This document shows, in pieces, positions 25,278 through 34,484 of a stretch of 64,000 nucleotides of DNA. Every line of letters starts with the position of its first letter. Within the stretch, counting starts at the first letter, position 1. The notes under the pieces were generated by a model. It made no database searches. It was not told where the DNA came from and saw only the letters and a program-made list of their open reading frames with translations. This DNA comes from Melioribacteraceae bacterium (lineage in GTDB: Bacteria; Bacteroidota; Ignavibacteria; Ignavibacteriales; Melioribacteraceae). A program made the translations under genes and the position numbers. The stretch is from NCBI GenBank assembly GCA_016342755.1, contig JAEINS010000005.1, positions 1-64,000 on the forward strand, read 5' to 3'.

Positions 25278-27158
25278 CTACATTTTAATTATGGTTCCGT
25301 TTGAACCAACTATATATACTTTATCATTTTCAGTTACAAAAATATCATTTATCTTAACAAAAACACCTAATTCAAATTTCATCCATTTATGTCCGTCATC
25401 AGAGACTAAAACAACGCCTTTATCGCCAACAGCAATAAAATGTCCTTTATGAAGAACTACTTTATTCATTGGTACATTTTGATCAAGTTTTACTGAAGTC
25501 CAGTTATCGCCGCCGTTAGATGTTTTAAATATTTCACCACCGGCACCAACAATAACTCCTAATTCTTTATCCTTAAAACAGATCGATTTCAAATATTTAT
25601 TTGTAAAACTTTCTATTTTAGACCAGGATCTGCCTTTATCTGTAGATTTTAGAACAGTTCCATTCCAGCCAACAATAAAACAATTTCTTTCGCCGGCAAA
25701 CTTAATATCATATAGAAATTCCTCTGATCCTGAATGAATTTCTTCCCAGCTTGTACCGCTATCTTCTGTTCTTAATAAAAACCCTTTGCTTCCCAGAATA
25801 AAACCAATTCTTGAGTCCTTAAAATAAATTCTATTAAGAGTCTGTTTTCCTTTAATTATTCTTTTTTGCCAGTCAGATTTTTCATCTATTCTGGAAAGGA
25901 AGGTAGATTGTTCACCAACTATATATTCTTTACCGTTTTTAAGTTTAACAAAATCTCTAATAACAGATTTATTTTCTATTGAATCCTTTTCCCACGTCTG
26001 TCCGCCATCAACTGTTTTTATTAATAAACCGTCTTTACAAATAGCCGTTCCAGAATAAGAATCATTAAAAAACAACTTTTCTATTGATGAATTTACACCA
26101 CTTTTCAAAATTTTACGTTCAGAGAACATTTTTATATCATCTTCAAATAATATATCAAAACTGTACTTTTTAAATTTATCAAGCTCATTGCCCGATAACA
26201 TCTGATGCACTTTACCGTATACAAAATACGCCATAACAACAAAAAGGATAGAGAAGACAACAAACGAAAGTACAGAATATGTTTTAACCAAAAACGGGTT
26301 TCTTTCTTTCTTTTTTCCTCTATGCATATCACGAATTTTATCCAGATATGGATCAAGAATTTCAAATTTCTTATAAAACTCATCACACGAATAATATCTT
26401 TCTGAAGGATTTTTTCTTACAGCCCACTCAATTACTTCATTAACTTCTTTAGGAATTCCATTAATATTTTCCAGCTTCGGGAATTCACTTTTTACATGCG
26501 CTTCCATAACTTCATATTCACTGTCAAATTCAAACGGTGCAGCTCCGGTAAGCATTTCGTAAAAAGTTACTCCAAGAGAATAAATATCTGTTTTATGAGA
26601 TATAGTTTCTCCGCGGATCTGTTCGGGACTCATGTATAAAACTGTTCCAACCTTTGCGCTGGTTTTTGTCATTCCTTTATCAACAAGCGATTTAGAAATT
26701 CCAAAATCCATTATTTTAGTAATTCCCTCTTCACGGTTAAATATAATATTAGATGGTTTAATATCACGGTGAACAAATCCTTTTGAGTGCGCGTATCCAA
26801 TACCGGCAAGAATTTGACGCATCATATAAACCGCATCGAATATATGGATCTTTCCACGGTCATAGATTAGTTTATCAATACATTCACCTTCAACATACTC
26901 CATAACAATACCCAGAGTATCGGCTGTTTCAATAAATCCGTAAACAGTTACAATATTAGGATGAACTAACTGAGCCTGGTTTTTTGCTTCCCTTTTGAAC
27001 CTTTCAATAAAATGAGGCTGATCAACAATCTTAGAATTTAGAATCTTAATAGCCACAAATCTATCTAGTTTCATATCATAAGCTTTATAAACAGAACCCA
27101 TTCCGCCTTTTCCAAGCAGAGATATAATTTTATAATTCTCGATTGTTTTATTCTGCAT
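25278..27158 (-). CDS. transmembrane Ser/Thr protein kinase with Ycf48-like sensor propeller
   Basis: 626 aa. The cytoplasmic N-terminal PknB-type kinase has LLGKGGMGSVYKAYD (P-loop), VAIKIL (lysine), FVHRDIKPSNIIFN (catalytic loop), MDFGISKS and MSPEQIRGE. One membrane helix lies near residues 297-318 (VLSFVVFSILFVVMAYFVYG). The extracytoplasmic half is made of repeated TxDGGxTW-like blades (KTVDGGQTWEKDSIE, RTEDSGTSWEEI, KSTDKGRSWSKIE, KTSNGGDNWTSV), as in Ycf48/BNR-type beta-propellers. The layout suggests an outside ligand or unfolded-protein sensor that controls an inside kinase. Its position 11 bp upstream of murA suggests a cell-envelope link. Substrates are unknown. Confidence 0.9.
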   Translation of the reverse strand: MQNKTIENYKIISLLGKGGMGSVYKAYDMKLDRFVAIKILNSKIVDQPHFIERFKREAKNQAQLVHPNIVTVYGFIETADTLGIVMEYVEGECIDKLIYDRGKIHIFDAVYMMRQILAGIGYAHSKGFVHRDIKPSNIIFNREEGITKIMDFGISKSLVDKGMTKTSAKVGTVLYMSPEQIRGETISHKTDIYSLGVTFYEMLTGAAPFEFDSEYEVMEAHVKSEFPKLENINGIPKEVNEVIEWAVRKNPSERYYSCDEFYKKFEILDPYLDKIRDMHRGKKKERNPFLVKTYSVLSFVVFSILFVVMAYFVYGKVHQMLSGNELDKFKKYSFDILFEDDIKMFSERKILKSGVNSSIEKLFFNDSYSGTAICKDGLLIKTVDGGQTWEKDSIENKSVIRDFVKLKNGKEYIVGEQSTFLSRIDEKSDWQKRIIKGKQTLNRIYFKDSRIGFILGSKGFLLRTEDSGTSWEEIHSGSEEFLYDIKFAGERNCFIVGWNGTVLKSTDKGRSWSKIESFTNKYLKSICFKDKELGVIVGAGGEIFKTSNGGDNWTSVKLDQNVPMNKVVLHKGHFIAVGDKGVVLVSDDGHKWMKFELGVFVKINDIFVTENDKVYIVGSNGTIIKM

Positions 27159-27344
27159 TATTTTTGAAGTATTATTTAAAGAAGTTTTTGTAATTGCTCC
27201 AATATAAGAAATCTTAGAATATTATTTAGTTAATTTTTTTTTCATTTTTTTGCTTCAACTATTTTGAAATTAAATTGAAATTTATTAAGTTTTTGTTCTT
27301 GATATTTTTTTATTGATGTGCGCACTAAAGAATTACATTTCTAT

Positions 27345-27430
27345 GCGAGAGTGGCGGAATTGGTAGACGCGCTAGATTTAGGATCTAGTATCCCAAGGAT
27401 GTAGGGGTTCGAGTCCCCTCTCTCGTACCA
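27345..27430 (+). tRNA. tRNA-Leu (anticodon UAG)
   Basis: An 86-nt class II tRNA with CCA encoded. The acceptor GCGAGAG pairs with CTCTCGT, the anticodon stem CTAGA/TCTAG closes a TTTAGGA loop with anticodon TAG, a long variable arm follows (ATCCCAAGGAT), and the T-loop is GGTTCGAGTCC. It lies between the divergent kinase and trigger-factor genes. Confidence 0.95.
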
Positions 27431-27474
27431 GCAACTTCAGTTTAATAACCAAAACTTATTTTAAGAGGTACAGA

Positions 27475-28926
27475 GTGGAATCAAAAGTTAACATTTTAAC
27501 AGATTGTGAACATGAGTTAGAAGTTACTTTAAACTATGATGAGATTAAAGGTGATATAGACAGAGCATATAAGGAAGAAGGAAAAACAATTCAGATTCCC
27601 GGTTTTAGAAAAGGCAAAGCTCCTCTGGCTATGATTAAAAGAATATATGGTGATGCAATTGAGTATAAAGCAACTGAAAAGATTGCTAATGACCATTTTT
27701 GGAAAATTGTTGAAAAAGAAAAGTTAGAACCAATTTCAACTCCTTCGATGAATGATCTTGATTACCAGCCGGGTGAAAAACTTTCTTTCAAAGTTAAATT
27801 TGAAGTTAAACCTAAATTAGAACTAAAAGACTATAAAGGTTTAGAAATTGAAAAACCTATTTTCACTGTAAAAGACGATAGTATTGAAAGTGAAGTTAAA
27901 ATAGCCTTAAAATCTAAATCTGAGTTTGCTGAAGCTGAAAAAGTTGAAAATGAAGATTACAGAGTTACAGTTGACCTTCAAAGAATGGATGAAGAAAATA
28001 ATCCGATTGAAGGTAATATAAGTAAAGATATGGTATTAGATCTTTCCGAAGAAAAAATAAATCCTCAGATTAAAGAAAATACTATAGGTAAAAAAGTTGG
28101 CGAAAAATTTGAATTTACTTTCACAGACGAACACTCTACAGCTCCAGAAAAAACCGGTGAAGTTTTCAAATATGAAGGTCTTATTAATAAGATAGAAAAA
28201 ATGGTTTTACCAGAAGCTACCGAAGAACTTCTTTTAGAATTATCTCAAAATAAAGCTAAAACTCTTGATGAGTTCAAAGCTACTATTAGAGAAAACTATG
28301 AGCAATATTTCACTTCTCAGTCTGATAGTATCTACACAAATACTTTATTAAACAGAATTGTAGAAAACAATGATTTTGAAGCTCCTCAGGGTTATGTTGA
28401 TAATCTACTAAAAAACATGATTGAGCAGGAAAAAGAGCAAGCCAAACGTCAGAATATGCCCGCGTTAACTGATGAACAATATAAAGAGCAATTAAGTCAA
28501 AGAGCTCTCTGGACCGCAAAATGGCAAATAATATCTGAAAATATTATAGCGGTTGAAGAGATAAAAGTTGAAGATAAAGATCTTGAAGAATTAGCGGAAA
28601 AAGAAGCTGCAAAAATTGGTATTTCTAAAGAAAAACTAATGGGATACTATAAATCTTCCGGTCGTGCAGCACAGTTATTAGATGAAAAAGTTTTCGATTT
28701 CCTAAAAGAGCAAAATCCGGCAATAGAAATTGATGCTGAGGAACAGGCTAAAAAGATGGAAGCTGAAAACAAAAAGAAAACAGCTAAAAAAAGTACTGAA
28801 AAGAAAAAGGCTGAAACTAAAGAAGACGAAGCCCCTAAAAAAGCTGTTAAAAAACGCGTTACAAAGAAATCGGAAGAAACAGAAGAAGAAAATACAACTA
28901 AAACTTCTAAAAAATCGGAAGAATAA
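27475..28926 (+). CDS. tig: trigger factor with Lys/Glu-rich C-terminal extension
   Basis: 483-aa ribosome-associated chaperone. The N-terminal ribosome-binding domain carries the signature IPGFRKGKAPLAMIKRIYG at about residues 41-59. A PPIase-like middle region (IGKKVGEKFEFTF) and the helical C-terminal substrate cradle follow. The last ~55 residues are a low-complexity tail of Lys, Glu and Thr (KKKTAKKSTEKKKAETKEDE), which typical trigger factors lack. The GTG start at 27475 follows AAGAGG by 6 nt. It is cotranscribed with clpP 15 bp downstream, the common tig-clpP pairing, but clpX does not follow here. Confidence 0.93.
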   Translation: MESKVNILTDCEHELEVTLNYDEIKGDIDRAYKEEGKTIQIPGFRKGKAPLAMIKRIYGDAIEYKATEKIANDHFWKIVEKEKLEPISTPSMNDLDYQPGEKLSFKVKFEVKPKLELKDYKGLEIEKPIFTVKDDSIESEVKIALKSKSEFAEAEKVENEDYRVTVDLQRMDEENNPIEGNISKDMVLDLSEEKINPQIKENTIGKKVGEKFEFTFTDEHSTAPEKTGEVFKYEGLINKIEKMVLPEATEELLLELSQNKAKTLDEFKATIRENYEQYFTSQSDSIYTNTLLNRIVENNDFEAPQGYVDNLLKNMIEQEKEQAKRQNMPALTDEQYKEQLSQRALWTAKWQIISENIIAVEEIKVEDKDLEELAEKEAAKIGISKEKLMGYYKSSGRAAQLLDEKVFDFLKEQNPAIEIDAEEQAKKMEAENKKKTAKKSTEKKKAETKEDEAPKKAVKKRVTKKSEETEEENTTKTSKKSEE

Positions 28927-28941
28927 AAAGGAAGATTCAAT

Positions 28942-29568
28942 ATGAAACCAGAAATTATGAATCAATTAGTGCCTTATGTTATTGAACAAACCGGACGCGG
29001 CGAACGCGGAATGGATATTTTTTCGCGTTTACTTAGAGAAAGAATTATATTCTTAGGAACTGCTGTTGACGATCATGTTGCCAGTTTAATGGTTGCCCAA
29101 CTTCTATTCTTAGAAGCTGAAGATCCTGAAAAAGATATTTATTTATATATAAATTCTCCGGGCGGAAGTGTTTCGGCAGGTCTGGCAATTTATGATACTA
29201 TGAAATATATAAAACCCGATGTTTCAACAATTTGTGTCGGATTAGCTGCCAGTATGGGAGCTGTTCTTTTAGCCGGTGGTGCTGATGGAAAACGTTCATC
29301 ACTTCCCCACTCTAAGATTATGATTCACCAGCCATGGGTTGGCGGACTTCAGGGACAGACAAGCGACATTGAAATCCATGCAAAAGAAATGGTTAAAAGT
29401 CGTGATGTTTTATACAACATTTTATCTACACACACAAAAAAAACTATGAAGCAAATTAGTAAAGATTGTGACAGGGATTATTATATGACTGCGGCTGAAG
29501 CTAAAGAATATTGTATTATTGATAATGTTCTTGAAAAAAGACCGGTTCTTGGAAACAAAGAGAAATAG
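28942..29568 (+). CDS. clpP: ATP-dependent Clp protease proteolytic subunit
   Basis: A 208-aa self-compartmentalised serine protease that assembles into tetradecamers and degrades proteins fed by ClpX or ClpA-type unfoldases. Catalytic residues are visible as Ser104 (AASMGAVLL), His129 ([10 protein letters not shown]) and Asp179 ([11 protein letters not shown]), and the oligomerisation and handle regions are complete. AAGGA precedes the ATG. The gene is followed by a strong hairpin terminator, so tig-clpP forms a closed two-gene unit. No clpX lies next to it, so the partner unfoldase must be encoded elsewhere. Confidence 0.96.
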   Translation: MKPEIMNQLVPYVIEQTGRGERGMDIFSRLLRERIIFLGTAVDDHVASLMVAQLLFLEAEDPEKDIYLYINSPGGSVSAGLAIYDTMKYIKPDVSTICVGLAASMGAVLLAGGADGKRSSLPHSKIMIHQPWVGGLQGQTSDIEIHAKEMVKSRDVLYNILSTHTKKTMKQISKDCDRDYYMTAAEAKEYCIIDNVLEKRPVLGNKEK

Positions 29569-29590
29569 TTAATTTGTAGATTTTTATAAA

Positions 29591-29628
29591 AAAAAAGCTC
29601 TGCACTTTTACTAGTACAGAGCTTTTTT
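29591..29628 (+). terminator. intrinsic terminator of tig-clpP
   Basis: The stem AAAAAAGCTCTG (29591-29602) pairs with CAGAGCTTTTTT (29617-29628) and ends in a T-run. Confidence 0.9.
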
Positions 29629-29646
29629 CTTTTAACCCATAATTAT

Positions 29647-30090
29647 TTATTTAAGGTTTGGTAAGTTCGATTTTTGCCAAATTTTATAGAACTGACAATC
29701 GTGCACACCAAAATAAATTGAATATTCAACACAATTTTTAGTTGTACATTTTAACTTTCGTTCAAAAATTCTATCCGTAATTACATGTTTGTACAAAAAA
29801 TCATCAAACTCCTCATTAACTTCATTATACCCTTTTTTAATGATCTTAAACAAATCTCTGGATTCTTTAAAATCTAAAACAAATTCTTTTTTTTCTTTGC
29901 AGTATGGGCAGATAAGTAGCACATTTTCATTCGAAAATTCTATATCCAGAATATTCCGAAAATTATCCTTATTAATATCTATCTTCTTGTTATACGAGGG
30001 ATTCAATATAAATTCACTAATATCAGGAACCAAATTGGAAGTTTTTTCTTTGCTATTTAATTTTACCGAAGTCATTACAATTTTTTTCAA
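29647..30090 (-). CDS. hypothetical protein with two cysteine pairs (zinc-ribbon-like)
   Basis: 147 aa with no signal peptide. Two cysteine knuckles, ICPYCKEKKEF in the middle and KCTTKNCVEYS near the end, are spaced about 50 residues apart. They could bind one structural zinc ion in a ribbon. The rest (PSYNKKIDINKDNFRNILDI) is unlike families I know, and a lone histidine-cysteine pair (VHDCQF) follows. It is transcribed alone on the minus strand, convergent with clpP. Function is not assigned. Confidence 0.6.
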   Translation of the reverse strand: MKKIVMTSVKLNSKEKTSNLVPDISEFILNPSYNKKIDINKDNFRNILDIEFSNENVLLICPYCKEKKEFVLDFKESRDLFKIIKKGYNEVNEEFDDFLYKHVITDRIFERKLKCTTKNCVEYSIYFGVHDCQFYKIWQKSNLPNLK

Positions 30091-30212
30091 CCCTAATTAT
30101 GTTAAATTCATCTGAATTTTAATATAATAATTATATTAGAAAAATATTCAACTTCGAATAATAAATATAAAAAATGAGATTAGCATCTTTTCCGGGCAGG
30201 AATGTTTAAACT

Positions 30213-30243
30213 AAAAAGGCACATTAAAGAATGTGCCTTTTTA
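30213..30243. terminator. hairpin terminator between convergent-type ends
   Basis: AAAAAGGCACATT pairs with AATGTGCCTTTTT around a short loop. It lies directly behind the stop of the cohesin-repeat gene (minus strand), and its T-tract fits that direction. Confidence 0.85.
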
Positions 30244-30250
30244 ATTAATA

Positions 30251-33200
30251 CTATTTTAATAATAACATTTTTCTAACATCAACAAATTTTGAAGTCTCAA
30301 TTCTGTAAAAATAAGTTCCACTGGGTAAATTTATTGCATTAAACTGAACTGAATGATTACCGGCAGACATTTGCGATTCTAATACTGTACTTATCTTATT
30401 TCCAAGAATATCAAAAATCTCTATTTTTACGTTTGAACTTTGCGGCAGACCAAAAGCTATTTTTGTTGTTGGATTAAACGGATTTGGATAATTCTGATAC
30501 AAAGAATACTCATTTGGAATTTCTTTTTCATCATAAACTGAAACATTTAAGAAAATATTAACCTTAAATGTTGAAATAACTTTTTCTCCGCTGGCATCCG
30601 AGATTTCAATGGTAACTTCAACTTCACCAAGAAATCCGTCAATTTCATCAATACTTATAATCCCGGTTTCATTATCATAAGTTATTATTAATGAATCGTT
30701 AGAAGTTGAAAAATCATACTCTAAAGTGTTAACTTCATCATCACTGTCAGAAACATAATCCCAAATGTTTATTTCAATCGGACTTTCAATATCATACTTT
30801 ACAGTATCCTGAATTTCAGTAATCACGACAGGATCATTTACATTTTCAACAGTAAAAATAACCATAGCAGTATCTTTCATACTTGAAGGATCCGCAGCAA
30901 TAAAGCTAACAGTATCAACACCAAACCAGTCTTCGTTAGGAACAGTTACGGTTGCAATTCTATTTTCAATTGTAATTCCTAATTCAGAATTACCTTCAAA
31001 ACTCCAGGTAATTTCTTCATCTGTATTATCAACATCTTCAACAAAATCATCAAGATTTATGGTTTCAAAATTTCCGCCTTCGCTTATAGTTCTATTTCCT
31101 ATTGCACTTACAACAGGTGCGTCATTATCAGATGTAACACTAAATACAACATTTGCAGAGTCAGTTCCGCCTTCCGAATCCGAAACAACAAATAATAGAG
31201 TTTCACTTCCATTCCATTCTGAATTAGGAATTGTAACAGTAGCTATTCTATTTTCATCAACCACTACAATTAATTCGGCCTGTCCGCTAATATTCCAGAT
31301 TAAATCTGCATCAGCTGTATTTGCGTCTGTTACGTAATCATCTAAACTTATTTGAGCAAATGCTTCTCCTTCAATAACTGTCTGATCTGGTATTTCGGAT
31401 AGAACCGGAGCAACCATTGGAGATATATTTCCATTTATAAAGTTAACTTGTATTGCAGATGACATATCTGTTATTTGATTAGTTCCGGTAAATTCTATAT
31501 CAGAATTTCCGCCAAGATAGTTAAACTTTATATCGAACAATTTATCTGTAATAGTAATGGGACTTAAACTAAACCATGAGATAGCAAGTTCTCCGCCGTT
31601 ATCATTTAATAAAAAATTCCCGGTAAATGGATTGTTCTCAACACCAACAAATTCTAAAACGTCTGTATCAAAAGCAACAAACATTGTTAATGAAGCAACT
31701 TCAGCAAGTGAATCAGATAAAACCGGTACAGTCACTTCATTTCCAACAACACCATAAACATTAGAAATTGTTAATGAAGGATTATTTGGATTAAAAGGAT
31801 CTACTTTTACACTGCCATCAACAAAATTCATAGAAATTGCAGATGACATATCGGTAACCTGATTAGTTCCGGTAAATTCTATATCAGAATTTCCGCCAAT
31901 ATAATTAAACTTGATATCGAAAAATTTGTCTGTAATTGTTACAGGAGATAAACTAAACCATGATATTGCTATTTCTCCGCCATTATCATTTGCTAAAAAA
32001 TTTCCGGTAAAAGGATTATTTTCAAATCCAACAAATTCTAATACACTAGAATCGAACGATATAAACATTGTTACAGAAGCAACTTCGGCAAGCGGAGCAG
32101 AAAGAACAGGTACTGTTATTTCGGTCCCGGGAACCGCAATTAAATCCGGGATAGTAACATTTGGATCATCCGGATTTACTACTGAATTTATTGTAAAAAC
32201 AGCCTGATCTGTATCAGCGGCATTTTGTGGATCTTTAGCAGTGAAAGTAATTGTTTCTGAGCCAGTCCATAATGCATTTGGAGAAGTAACGGTAGCAACT
32301 CTATTAGTTATGGTAACAGTAAGATTAGAATTACCGCTCACTGTCCAAGTAATTTCTGTATCAACATTATTTAGATCTTCAACATAATCATCAAGATTAA
32401 TTGTTGCAAAAGAGTCTCCTTTATTAATAGTCTGATTTGGAATATCGGAAACAACCGGAGGATTGTTAAATTCTATAACAGAAAAAGTTGCATTGCTTGC
32501 GTCATTAATTTCTACACTGTCTATACTTGTAATTTTTACACTGTAATCACCAGCTATTGTTAAATCGCCAGGTATTGTCCATGCAAAACTTCCGTCGCTC
32601 TCTGTAGTAGCAGTTATATCCGAATCATAACTACTGCTTTTTAACAATTCAATTTTAACATTACCATCTATATTATCAGTCCAGGTAATATTGTGGGTAG
32701 TTGATTGTTCCCAGTTTTCTCCGCCATTAGGATTTGTTAAGGTAATAAATAAAGGCGGAGCAGGCGCCACTGTAAAATCAGCGTCACTCATATCAGAAAC
32801 ATCCGCACTATCAACACTAATAACTTTTACTTTAAAATCGGATGATTCAGATAAACTATTATTAAGTGTCCATGAATAACTTCCGTCGCTTTCGGTAGAT
32901 TCAATAATATTTTCCAAAAAAGAATCGGCTTTCCATAGTTCAATTTTTACATTCTCAGTAAAATTATCTGTCCATGAAATAGTATGGCTGCTTCCCTTTT
33001 CCCAAGATTCACCGCCATTAGGTGTAATTAGTTCAATTTCACGCGCCGGAGGAACTGAATTGTCAATTATACTACCGTTAACATAATTAATATCTAATGC
33101 CGCACTCATATTAGTAATTTGGTTTGTTCCGGTAAATTCAAGATCTGTATTTCCCCCCAGATACTTAAATCTTATATCGAATATTTTATCAGTTATAGCA

Positions 33201-33490
33201 ACTGTTGAAAGACTAAACCAGGCAACACCAATTTTACCGCCATTATCATTTATTGTTGCTCCGGTAAATGGGTTATTCTCAACACCCACATACTCAAGAA
33301 CATTTTTATCAAAAGAGATAAATAATGTTACGGAAGCTACTACCGGAAGAGGTCCGGAAGTGACTGGTATAACAACTTCATCTCCAACAGTAAGATCTTC
33401 CAAATTTGGCAGTGTTACATTAGTCTGCGCAAAAATTGAAGTAGCAAACAAAAATATTAATACAGGCAAAACAAATTTCAAGTTTTTCAT
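30251..33490 (-). CDS. T9SS-secreted protein with three cohesin-like domains
   Basis: 1079 aa. After a signal peptide (VLPVLIFLFATSIFAQ) comes cohesin-like domain 1 (about 22-145), two PNGGESWE-type Kre9/KNH-like domains (155-340), a cadherin-like module, cohesin-like domains 2 and 3 (440-563, 573-690; nearly identical around FVGxENNPFTGNF and NDNGGE), more cadherin-like modules with QTVIEGEAF and IWDYVSDSDDE, and a C-terminal T9SS sorting domain (LYQNYPNPFNPTTKIAFG ending MLLLK). It is therefore exported through the outer membrane and either released or attached to the surface. Cohesins bind dockerins in cellulosomes, but no dockerin is visible in the window, so here they may serve as adhesive scaffold units. 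Confidence 0.85.
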   Translation of the reverse strand: MKNLKFVLPVLIFLFATSIFAQTNVTLPNLEDLTVGDEVVIPVTSGPLPVVASVTLFISFDKNVLEYVGVENNPFTGATINDNGGKIGVAWFSLSTVAITDKIFDIRFKYLGGNTDLEFTGTNQITNMSAALDINYVNGSIIDNSVPPAREIELITPNGGESWEKGSSHTISWTDNFTENVKIELWKADSFLENIIESTESDGSYSWTLNNSLSESSDFKVKVISVDSADVSDMSDADFTVAPAPPLFITLTNPNGGENWEQSTTHNITWTDNIDGNVKIELLKSSSYDSDITATTESDGSFAWTIPGDLTIAGDYSVKITSIDSVEINDASNATFSVIEFNNPPVVSDIPNQTINKGDSFATINLDDYVEDLNNVDTEITWTVSGNSNLTVTITNRVATVTSPNALWTGSETITFTAKDPQNAADTDQAVFTINSVVNPDDPNVTIPDLIAVPGTEITVPVLSAPLAEVASVTMFISFDSSVLEFVGFENNPFTGNFLANDNGGEIAISWFSLSPVTITDKFFDIKFNYIGGNSDIEFTGTNQVTDMSSAISMNFVDGSVKVDPFNPNNPSLTISNVYGVVGNEVTVPVLSDSLAEVASLTMFVAFDTDVLEFVGVENNPFTGNFLLNDNGGELAISWFSLSPITITDKLFDIKFNYLGGNSDIEFTGTNQITDMSSAIQVNFINGNISPMVAPVLSEIPDQTVIEGEAFAQISLDDYVTDANTADADLIWNISGQAELIVVVDENRIATVTIPNSEWNGSETLLFVVSDSEGGTDSANVVFSVTSDNDAPVVSAIGNRTISEGGNFETINLDDFVEDVDNTDEEITWSFEGNSELGITIENRIATVTVPNEDWFGVDTVSFIAADPSSMKDTAMVIFTVENVNDPVVITEIQDTVKYDIESPIEINIWDYVSDSDDEVNTLEYDFSTSNDSLIITYDNETGIISIDEIDGFLGEVEVTIEISDASGEKVISTFKVNIFLNVSVYDEKEIPNEYSLYQNYPNPFNPTTKIAFGLPQSSNVKIEIFDILGNKISTVLESQMSAGNHSVQFNAINLPSGTYFYRIETSKFVDVRKMLLLK

Positions 33491-33895
33491 ATGTTATCCT
33501 TTTCTACTAGTTAAATAATATTAAACTTATATATATATGTAATATCTACATGTAAAATTGTTTTCTTTTAAGACATTATCGGGAAAAACATAATAACTAT
33601 TTATCAACATTTTTTGATTAAGTTAATTTTTAGGATTCAAATGCCAAGAATACTGAGCCGTGACAAAAAATGTATGAATTATTATTATCAACTTCCATAC
33701 CTAAATCAATTCCTACTAAATTTTAATGCAAATTTAATAAATAATTAAATTAATTATTTCATGATATTTAATCCAATTTATAAATTTTAGATATGGCTTA
33801 TTCTAAATCTTAAGCAGTATTTTTATTAATTATAATGATGTTTTGTATTCTTTTTTTATCTTGCTGACTCTAATTTTCAACTATTCGGATGATTA
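33491..33895. other. intergenic region between divergent genes
   Basis: 405 bp, strongly AT-rich. It should hold the promoter of the cohesin gene and that of the phosphatase-like gene. No repeat, RNA gene or conserved site was recognised. Confidence 0.4.
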
Positions 33896-34354
33896 TTGAA
33901 CTCGTTAAATAGCATATTCAAATTTCATAAAATAAATAATTTTATTTCAATAGCTGGTCAGCCAGGTAAAACAGAGTTTAAAACTGTTGCTGCAAACAAA
34001 TTTGATTTGGTTATAAACATTAGAACTGATGAGGAAATGGATTCCCTGTTCGATGAAAAAAATATTGTTGAATCATTAGGGATGAAATATTTTCAAATTA
34101 ATATGAGTTTGGATAATCCAAGAGAAGATTCCTTTCACAGGTTTTATGAATTATTAACTCAGCACAACGGTAAAAAGATTTTTATACATTGTAAAGCAAA
34201 CAAGAGAGTATCGGCATTTACTGCTGCTTATTTAATTATTAAAAACAAAATTTCTGAGCCAGATGGATTTAATCTAATTTATAACATTTGGGAGCCAACA
34301 GACAATTGGTTAAAGTTCATTGAAGATCGGATAAAACAGTACAAACAACTCTAA
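33896..34354 (+). CDS. DUF442-type protein tyrosine phosphatase-like protein
   Basis: 152 aa resembling the beta-lactamase-hydrolase-like/DUF442 phosphatase fold. It opens with INNFISIAGQPGKTEFKTVA, has the general-acid region MSLDNPRED, and a P-loop HCKANKRVSAF with Cys99 and Arg104 in the shortened C-x4-R spacing of that family. It should hydrolyse a phosphoester through a cysteinyl intermediate. The physiological substrate is unknown, and relatives have been linked to sulfide metabolism through domain fusions only. The TTG at 33896 is used because no in-frame ATG precedes the conserved region; the start is uncertain. It stands just before the chemotaxis-like module. Confidence 0.72.
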   Translation: MNSLNSIFKFHKINNFISIAGQPGKTEFKTVAANKFDLVINIRTDEEMDSLFDEKNIVESLGMKYFQINMSLDNPREDSFHRFYELLTQHNGKKIFIHCKANKRVSAFTAAYLIIKNKISEPDGFNLIYNIWEPTDNWLKFIEDRIKQYKQL

Positions 34355-34484
34355 TTAAATCCCCTCAAAATAATTTTCGCTATTTATCTTAATTTTTTCA
34401 AAAAAAAGAGTTAAATATTTTTTACTTCTCCCGATTATGGTTATTGGATTCATTCTTTTAATAATTTATAATAAGGATATTCAA

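Noticed and set aside
28310-28965. Minus-strand ORFs of 69-97 codons over the trigger factor gene
   Set aside because: They are shadows of the Lys/Glu-rich coding sequence, read as Phe/Ser-rich peptides in reverse.
33577-33592. ATCGGGAAAAA stretch recurring near 24, 1859, 33577 and 41834 as a possible mobile-element scar
   Set aside because: The shared core is short and A-rich, its surroundings do not align, and chance recurrence in AT-rich DNA is likely.
34437-34484. Hydrophobic lead of the REC-NrtA-CheW protein as a signal or membrane anchor
   Set aside because: It lacks a ribosome-binding site, precedes a receiver domain that must be cytoplasmic, and a good AAGGAT sits before the ATG at 34485.
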